From assembly GCA_002359825.1 (NCBI GenBank), contig DENY01000197.1:3906-9530 (forward strand): a DNA stretch of 5,625 nucleotides, read 5' to 3'. Source of the DNA: Bacteroidales bacterium UBA2632. Its GTDB lineage: Bacteria; Bacteroidota; Bacteroidia; Bacteroidales; Dysgonomonadaceae. The notes under the pieces are model-generated. The model had not been told where the DNA came from, searched no databases, and saw only the letters and a list, made by a program, of their open reading frames with translations. The translations under genes and the position numbers were made by a program. Shown in pieces: positions 1 to 5,625 of the stretch (within the stretch, counting starts at the first letter, position 1; each line of letters starts with the position of its first letter).

Positions 1-894
1 ATTTTGCACACGTCCGTCCCATTTATCGTTTGTCTTTACATAACTTTCCAGCTTTTTCCGAATTGGGTCAAGCGGAAGGTCATAAGATACATACAGATAC
101 ACTGTTCCAATGATGTGGGAAGTGGTGCTGGTCCAGTTTTGTATCGGTTTCTCTAGAAAATAATCGATGGGTACGACTAGTCTTCGCTCATCCCATATTT
201 TCACCAACACGTAAGTGATATTGATCTCTTCTACCTTTCCCCATTCGCCTTCTATCACCACCACATCATCAATCTTGATGGGCTGCGTAATGGCTATTTG
301 TAATCCCGATAATATTTGCCCCGCACTGCGCTGTGCGGCCAGTCCCACTATAATACCGAGGACTCCAGCCGAAGCCAATATTCCTTTGCCAAGATTGCGA
401 ACTGTCTCAAAAGTCATCAGAGCAATGGCAATGAAAACTATGATGATGATGGCAATAATCACTGCTTCAAACATCCGTATTTGAGTCAGTTTGCTACGCG
501 CCTCTAGATTGTCGGCAGTAGAGATGTCCAATTTGTTTTGTGAGAACTGTGATACTGCCCTCACACCCTGTACCAATAGCCAACCAATGGATGCGATGAG
601 CAGTATCTGACTTATTTTTGTGAGTACATTAAAGAATTCGGCATCGTCTGACAAATAGGAGCTGAAAATATGAATGGCTGTTGAAAATATAATCCATATT
701 GCTGGTACTTTCAGCAGCTTAATCAGAAAATTGTCTATTGATGACTTCGTTTTTGATGCTCGCTTCTCAAATCGTTTCACCACTTTGTTGAAGATGAAAA
801 GGAAAAGCGAAATAAACACCAAAAAGACTAGGGTTATAAATACGAGTCTCCAATTATCGTTCTGCTGGAACAAATCTTTTAAAAAATCTGTCAT
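1..894 (-). CDS. MscS-family mechanosensitive ion channel (C-terminus beyond window)
   Basis: This is the first 298 codons of a small-conductance mechanosensitive channel, an inner-membrane pore that opens under membrane tension to release solutes during hypo-osmotic shock. Reading leftward from the ATG at 894-892, I see hydrophobic helices at about residues 16-36, 62-80, 93-113 and 142-162. The MscS pore helix follows at about 170-203 (GILASAGVLGIIVGLAAQRS, then GLQIAITQPI). After it comes the beta domain (IDDVVVIEGEWGKVEEI, about 208-224) and the RRLVVPIDYFLEKPIQNW stretch (about 237-254), typical of the larger MscS-like group with extra N-terminal helices. The usual small-residue pattern of the pore helix is present. 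The C-terminal cytoplasmic domain runs off the left edge, so total length is unknown. The gene starts 4 bases after the otsAB stop and has no Shine-Dalgarno, which suggests translation coupled to otsAB. Family assignment is secure; the exact subfamily is not. Confidence 0.93.
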   Translation of the reverse strand, partial: MTDFLKDLFQQNDNWRLVFITLVFLVFISLFLFIFNKVVKRFEKRASKTKSSIDNFLIKLLKVPAIWIIFSTAIHIFSSYLSDDAEFFNVLTKISQILLIASIGWLLVQGVRAVSQFSQNKLDISTADNLEARSKLTQIRMFEAVIIAIIIIVFIAIALMTFETVRNLGKGILASAGVLGIIVGLAAQRSAGQILSGLQIAITQPIKIDDVVVIEGEWGKVEEINITYVLVKIWDERRLVVPIDYFLEKPIQNWTSTTSHIIGTVYLYVSYDLPLDPIRKKLESYVKTNDKWDGRVQN

Positions 895-898
895 AACA

Positions 899-3070
899 CT
901 ATTTAATTAAACCTTCAAGAAATGGAACTACTTCGTCTTGCCATGGCAAACGGAATTGGGCAGCTTCAGAGTAATCACCTACTTTGATGGAAACGCCACC
1001 TTCGGGCAGTGCTCTGAACATATCATCGTCGGTGGTGTCATCACCAATGGCCATTATAAAGTCGTAGCTATTGTTTTTGAGCAATCGTTCTACTTCACTT
1101 CCTTTGTGATAGTCGGGCGATTTGATCTCCACGATTTTGTTGCCACGCATAATTTGCAAATTGTGACGACTGACAGGACCCATCAATTCGTTCACGAGTT
1201 GTTTTTCGCGCATTTCGGCTAGCCATATATCGGAGTTTCTGTAGTGCCACACCAATGCTGTTTCTTTTATCTCAAGCTCCGAGCGGGGAGTTTTGTCGAT
1301 GGTGCGTTGTATGATATCCAGTATTTCATCATCCCACACAGGCTTCTTCTTCATGTTTTGTTTCCACTCACCACTGGCTTTGTAAAAGGCTCCGTGTTCG
1401 GCAGCCAAATCAATGTCTATGCCTTCGAACCATTTATCAAGGGTGTTGTGATTGCGCCCACTATTGATAACAACTTTATTCTTTGGGTCGCTCACCATCT
1501 CTTTAATCAGTTTCAATGTCCTTTCATTAGGCACTGCATCTTCAGGGTTCTTTACGAATGCCGATAGTGTGCCGTCATAATCCAAGACAATCAGTCTGCT
1601 TGTAGCCTTGTCATAATCTTTTTTGAGGAAGTTGAGTTTGTTTTGAGTAATTACCTTCTTGTTAATACCTATGTTTTGGTTTTTGATGGACTCTAGTTCT
1701 CCAACAAAATCACCCGCCCATTTCTTCACAGTTTGGGTTGATATGCGTTGCTGCATTTTCTTCATGCGTCTCATCTTATCGTCTTCATCCATTGTCAATG
1801 CATCATAAATCGATTTCTCAATTTGCTCTGTATCATTTGGGTTAATGATGATTGCATCGGTTAGTTCTATTGCAGCACCTGCCATTTCACTGAGGATAAG
1901 AACTCCAGGAGTAGAGTGTTTTGTGGCAATATATTCTTTGGCTACCAAGTTCATGCCGTCGCGCAATGGGCTCACCAATGCAATGTCGGCTGTGTGATAC
2001 ATGGCAATGAGCTCATTAAATTCGAAACTTCGGTAGAAGTAGTGAACGGGGGTCCAACCCAGATCTGAATACTTTCCATTGAGATTGCCAATCATTTCAT
2101 CTATTTTGATTTTCAAGTCTGCATACATATCCACTTGGTCGCGCGAAGGAACAACAATCATTACTAGCGAAACCTTGCCTAGATACTCGGGGTGATTCTC
2201 CAGGAATTGCGAGCTCCCAATAAGTCTGTGAAGTATTCCTTTGCTATAATCCAGCCTATCCACCGATAGAATAATTGGGTGGTCGCCCATGTTTTGTCTG
2301 AGCTCTTTTACTTTTTCTTGCACTTCAGGTTTTAGTGCTGTGTCGTGATATTGATCGTAATTGATTCCCATGGGGAAAGTATCTACATGCACAACACGGT
2401 CGCTCAGTTGTATTTCGTCTAGGCTACTTTCCAATTGTAGCACCCTGTAAATGGCACTGATGAAGTGGCGCATATAATCGTGCGTGTGAAATCCGATGAG
2501 GTCGGCACCCAAGAGGCCATTCAAAACTGTCTCTCTTTCGGGTAATACTCTAAATAGTTCGTACGACGGGAATGGTATGTGATGGAAATAGCCAATACTT
2601 ACTTTGCTTCTCTCTTCTCTAATCATTGCTGGCAAAAGCATGAGTTGATAGTCTTGCACCCACACTATATCCTCTTCGTTGATGAGCGGTAGGGCTACAT
2701 CGCGAAATAACTTGTTCACATCTTGATAGGCTGCCCAATATTCTGCTTTGTATTCGATGAATGAGAAGAAGTAGTGACACAAAGGCCAAACAGTACTGTT
2801 ACTGTAGCCCTCGTAATAGAGTTCAATTTGTTCTTCGCTCAAGAATACAGGATAAAAGTTGAGCTTGTTGAGGTGCTCAGTTATCTCTTTTTTCTCCTCT
2901 TCGTCGTCAGTGAATATTCCGGGCCAACCAATCCACACTTTTTCTGCATCGGTTTCTAGCGAACCCAGTCCGGTAGCTAGTCCTCCTTCACTCGGAGATA
3001 CCGTAAAATCTCCGTTTTCTTCCTTCTCTATTTTCACAGGAAGACGGTTCGATAAAATAATTAATTTCAT
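899..3070 (-). CDS. otsAB: Bifunctional trehalose-6-phosphate synthase / trehalose-phosphatase (OtsA-OtsB fusion)
   Basis: A 723-residue cytoplasmic enzyme that joins UDP-glucose and glucose-6-phosphate to trehalose-6-phosphate and then dephosphorylates it to trehalose, an osmo- and stress protectant. The N-terminal GT20 domain (about 1-455) keeps the active-site residues of E. coli OtsA at a constant +10 offset over most of its length: Y86, W95, D140, R272 and K277 (DRLDYSKG), D371 and E379 (SPLRDGMNLVAKE); SNRLP (R9) and GGLATGL lie at the N-terminus. A linker of about 35 residues leads to a HAD-type phosphatase domain (about 490-723) with motif I LDYDGTL (D497, D499), motif II INSGR (S537), AEHGAF (557-562), K656 in the motif III region and motif IV GDDTTDDDMF (676-685). 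Both domains therefore look active. The ATG at 3070-3068 gives the N-terminus expected for the family (MKLIILSNRLP). The upstream leader is A-rich without a Shine-Dalgarno, as is usual in Bacteroidota. It is the first gene of a probable two-gene operon with the mscS-like gene. I could not assign its promoter. Confidence 0.97.
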   Translation of the reverse strand: MKLIILSNRLPVKIEKEENGDFTVSPSEGGLATGLGSLETDAEKVWIGWPGIFTDDEEEKKEITEHLNKLNFYPVFLSEEQIELYYEGYSNSTVWPLCHYFFSFIEYKAEYWAAYQDVNKLFRDVALPLINEEDIVWVQDYQLMLLPAMIREERSKVSIGYFHHIPFPSYELFRVLPERETVLNGLLGADLIGFHTHDYMRHFISAIYRVLQLESSLDEIQLSDRVVHVDTFPMGINYDQYHDTALKPEVQEKVKELRQNMGDHPIILSVDRLDYSKGILHRLIGSSQFLENHPEYLGKVSLVMIVVPSRDQVDMYADLKIKIDEMIGNLNGKYSDLGWTPVHYFYRSFEFNELIAMYHTADIALVSPLRDGMNLVAKEYIATKHSTPGVLILSEMAGAAIELTDAIIINPNDTEQIEKSIYDALTMDEDDKMRRMKKMQQRISTQTVKKWAGDFVGELESIKNQNIGINKKVITQNKLNFLKKDYDKATSRLIVLDYDGTLSAFVKNPEDAVPNERTLKLIKEMVSDPKNKVVINSGRNHNTLDKWFEGIDIDLAAEHGAFYKASGEWKQNMKKKPVWDDEILDIIQRTIDKTPRSELEIKETALVWHYRNSDIWLAEMREKQLVNELMGPVSRHNLQIMRGNKIVEIKSPDYHKGSEVERLLKNNSYDFIMAIGDDTTDDDMFRALPEGGVSIKVGDYSEAAQFRLPWQDEVVPFLEGLIK

Positions 3071-3156
3071 TGTATATTTATATTTTGTTCTTTATCTGAA
3101 GTTTATGTATATGTTTATAACGCTAGTAAACTGTAAAAGATTAATAAACAAGCTCA

Positions 3157-3169
3157 TTTAACGTTTTAA
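3157..3169. repeat. Direct repeat copy 1 (TTTAACGTTTTAA)
   Basis: This 13-base sequence matches 3245-3257 at 12 of 13 positions, differing only at base 11 (T here, G in the other copy). Both copies contain the palindromic core AACGTT. The copies start 88 bases apart in the divergent promoter region, where paired regulator sites would be plausible. In AT-rich DNA such a match can also arise by chance, so function is inference. Confidence 0.4.
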
Positions 3170-3194
3170 GACTTTTTGTCTGTTGCTAAAATAG

Positions 3195-3212
3195 AGGATA
3201 TATTGTTATCCT
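3195..3212. promoter_or_regulatory. Small inverted repeat, possible operator
   Basis: AGGATA (3195-3200) and TATCCT (3207-3212) are perfect 6-bp inverted arms around a 6-base spacer. The site lies between the two copies of the 13-bp direct repeat, about 125 bases upstream of the otsAB start and 148 upstream of the ATPase start. It is not followed by a T tract on either strand, so it does not look like an intrinsic terminator. Its size suits a dimeric regulator, but I do not recognise the sequence as a known operator. Confidence 0.25.
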
Positions 3213-3244
3213 AAAAGATCATAGATAGGGATGATAATTTGCAC

Positions 3245-3257
3245 TTTAACGTTTGAA
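3245..3257. repeat. Direct repeat copy 2 (TTTAACGTTTGAA)
   Basis: Second copy of the 13-base repeat found at 3157-3169, with one mismatch. It lies about 45 bases upstream of the -33 element of the candidate ATPase promoter, a position where an activator could bind. That role is inferred from position only. Confidence 0.4.
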
Positions 3258-3302
3258 CAATCAGCACTTACTGAAAATTAAATATAATATTGCAATGTGG
3301 AG

Positions 3303-3333
3303 TTTGCAATTCGAGAAATTAGTTGTAATTTCG
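3303..3333 (+). promoter_or_regulatory. Candidate Bacteroidota-type promoter for the ATPase gene
   Basis: TTTG at 3303-3306 is followed after 19 bases by TAATTTCG at 3326-3333. The Bacteroidota primary sigma factor is known to use a -33 TTTG and a -7 TAnnTTTG separated by about 19-21 bases. This pair matches with one mismatch (C for T in the -7 box). Transcription would start near 3338-3341, giving a leader of roughly 20 bases before the GTG at 3360. Orientation, spacing and distance to the gene all fit, but AT-rich DNA yields such matches by chance. Confidence 0.45.
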
Positions 3334-3359
3334 TAATCCTTATTAGAAACAGGCAGTAA

Positions 3360-4544
3360 GTGGATTCATTTTTCAACACACATAAATATCTGATTGATAA
3401 TATTGATTCAAATCTTTATCGTCGATATCTGATGGATCAAATAGATTGGTCGCATCGTCTCATTGGTATAAAAGGATCCAGAGGAGTTGGTAAAACAACA
3501 TTGCTGTTGCAGTATGCTAAAGAGAATTGTGATGAGAAAGACGAAAAATGCTTATACGTAAATCTTAATCATTTCTATTTTACGGAGTGTTCTTTGTCTA
3601 GCTTTGCTGCTAAGTTCATCGAAATGGGTGGTGAGACATTGTTGATAGAACAAGTGTTCAAATATCCCGATTGGTCGCAAGAACTGAGAAAATGTTACGA
3701 TATATATCCGAATTTGAAAATCGTTTTCACAGGCTCTTCTGTGATGAAGCTTAAAGAGACTAATCTATATATTGGAGAGATTGCTCATTCATATAACTTG
3801 CACGGTTTCTCTTTTAGAGAATATATTGGGGCAATGACAGGTAAAAAAGTGCCTTCTTATTCTATAGAAGAGGTTATTGATAATCATAAAGCTATATCAA
3901 ATGATATTTTAAAAGTAGTAGATGTAGAGAAGTATTTTTTCGATTACATTCATCATGGTTACTATCCTTTCTTTTTTGAGAAAAGAAACTATTCGGAAAA
4001 CTTACTCAAAACCATGAATATGATGCTGGAAGTTGATATCCTTTATATTCAGGAAATAGAGCAAAGTTATCTTTCTAAGATTCGGAAGCTTTTTTACTTG
4101 ATGGCCATACAGTCACCAGTAACACCCAATGTTAGTCAGCTTAGTTTAGATTGTGGTATTTCGCGTGCTACTGTTATGAACTATCTGAAATACTTACAGG
4201 ATGCACGGTTGATTAATATGCTTTATAAAAACGGATGTGGCTTTCCTAAGAAACCAGACATGGTGTATATGAACAATACCAACATCATGTTCCCAACTAA
4301 ACGTGGGCAGGTTGAAAGACAAGATCTAAACGAAACCTTTTTCTACAATCAAGTAGGTGTATCGGCCTCGGTGAGAAAAGGAGGACGTAAAAATCAGTTT
4401 TTGGTAAACAATAAATACCAATTTAAAATAGAATCGCAAAATAAAAGAAATACAAAGAGTCAGTCACAGTTTGTTGTAGAAGATTCTATACAAACTAAGG
4501 ATCACAATGTAATTCCTTTGTGGCTTTTTGGATTTTTGTATTAG
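3360..4544 (+). CDS. AAA_14/DUF4143-like P-loop ATPase with altered Walker B and nuclease-like motifs
   Basis: A 394-residue predicted cytoplasmic ATPase of the group usually annotated 'ATP-binding protein'; its cellular role is unknown. The Walker A loop is intact (GSRGVGKT, residues 39-46). The Walker B region, normally like LFLDEVHKYP, reads LLIEQVFKYP (94-103), replacing the Asp-Glu pair by Glu-Gln. A sensor-1-like IVFTGSS (121-127) and SFREY (151-155) follow, then a winged-helix-like stretch (about 256-288, VSQLSLDCGISRATVMNYLK). The C-terminal region (about 325-394) aligns with the nuclease-like DUF4143 end and finishes with LWLFGFLY, but the expected acidic positions are changed (QFLV, FKIESQNK). 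The GTG at 3360 directly follows an in-frame TAA, so no earlier start is possible. The next ATG (3432) would drop 24 residues leading into the P-loop that I consider part of the family. The gene is monocistronic or reads into nifJ. Its base composition is AT-richer than otsAB. No frameshift is seen. Confidence 0.88.
   Translation: MDSFFNTHKYLIDNIDSNLYRRYLMDQIDWSHRLIGIKGSRGVGKTTLLLQYAKENCDEKDEKCLYVNLNHFYFTECSLSSFAAKFIEMGGETLLIEQVFKYPDWSQELRKCYDIYPNLKIVFTGSSVMKLKETNLYIGEIAHSYNLHGFSFREYIGAMTGKKVPSYSIEEVIDNHKAISNDILKVVDVEKYFFDYIHHGYYPFFFEKRNYSENLLKTMNMMLEVDILYIQEIEQSYLSKIRKLFYLMAIQSPVTPNVSQLSLDCGISRATVMNYLKYLQDARLINMLYKNGCGFPKKPDMVYMNNTNIMFPTKRGQVERQDLNETFFYNQVGVSASVRKGGRKNQFLVNNKYQFKIESQNKRNTKSQSQFVVEDSIQTKDHNVIPLWLFGFLY

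Positions 4545-5625
<1,081 letters not shown>

Larger units (their letters stand above)
3071..3359. other. Divergent intergenic region between otsAB and the ATPase gene
   Basis: A 289-bp AT-rich stretch lying between two genes transcribed away from each other, so it should carry promoters for both. On the plus strand there is one reasonable Bacteroidota-type promoter close to the ATPase start. On the minus strand I searched for TTTG followed 19-21 bases later by TAnnTTTG and found no convincing match, so the otsAB promoter stays unassigned. The region also contains a 13-bp near-identical direct repeat (3157-3169 and 3245-3257) and a short inverted repeat (3195-3212). I see no credible coding sequence and no tRNA-like or known riboswitch-like structure. 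Confidence 0.75.

Noticed and set aside
215..910. Plus-strand open frames at 215-484, 316-507 and 674-910
   Set aside because: They lie opposite the MscS-like gene and give low-complexity or unrecognisable peptides, while the minus strand gives a clear channel protein.
938..1567. Plus-strand open frames at 938-1222 and 1244-1567
   Set aside because: Antisense to the phosphatase domain of otsAB, whose HAD motifs are intact; the antisense peptides show no recognisable domain.
2774..3161. Plus-strand open frames at 2774-2959 and 2859-3161
   Set aside because: Antisense to the N-terminus of otsAB, which carries conserved OtsA residues; no family resemblance in the antisense peptides.
3218..3235. 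Second inverted repeat ATCAT ... ATGAT
   Set aside because: Five AT-rich pairs with an 8-base spacer and no extension; expected by chance in this AT-rich stretch.
3290..3310. TTGCAAT repeated at 3290-3296 and 3304-3310 next to the candidate -33 element
   Set aside because: Seven bases only; the second copy overlaps the proposed TTTG element, so the match may just reflect shared AT-rich promoter composition.
3360..4544. ATPase as a toxin-antitoxin, phage-defence or transposon component
   Set aside because: No partner gene, integrase, transposase, terminal repeats or target duplication is visible beside it; its neighbours are metabolic genes.

Overview
The window looks like a chromosomal segment from an anaerobic or facultative member of the Bacteroidota, most likely order Bacteroidales. 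The reasons are a fused OtsA-OtsB trehalose enzyme, a pyruvate:ferredoxin oxidoreductase (anaerobic pyruvate oxidation), an orphan ATPase ending in LWLFGFLY (a C-terminus I associate from memory with Bacteroidota genomes), starts without Shine-Dalgarno sequences, and one candidate promoter of the Bacteroidota TTTG / TAnnTTTG type. The species cannot be fixed from this sequence alone.

Layout. Positions 1-894 (minus strand) hold the first 298 codons of an MscS-type mechanosensitive channel whose C-terminus lies beyond the left edge. Positions 899-3070 (minus) hold a complete 723-residue bifunctional trehalose-6-phosphate synthase/phosphatase. It lies upstream of the channel gene with only 4 bases between stop and start, so the two almost certainly form one operon. 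Positions 3071-3359 are an AT-rich divergent intergenic region with a candidate promoter for the rightward gene, a 13-bp direct repeat and a small inverted repeat. Positions 3360-4544 (plus) hold a complete 394-residue P-loop ATPase of the AAA_14/DUF4143-like type with altered Walker B and nuclease-like positions. Positions 4613-5625 (plus) hold the first 337 codons of pyruvate:ferredoxin (flavodoxin) oxidoreductase, cut off by the right edge.

How the genes work together. The leftward pair makes a coherent osmotic-stress unit: OtsAB makes trehalose, a compatible solute, and the MscS channel vents solutes when turgor rises. The nifJ-like gene belongs to central anaerobic metabolism and has no obvious link to that unit. 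The ATPase is AT-richer than its neighbours and looks like an accessory gene between two housekeeping units. I see no mobile element, CRISPR array, tRNA or rRNA. Nothing here amounts to a clear new multi-gene system; the most unusual items are the altered catalytic motifs of the ATPase and the tight coupling of trehalose synthesis to a mechanosensitive channel.
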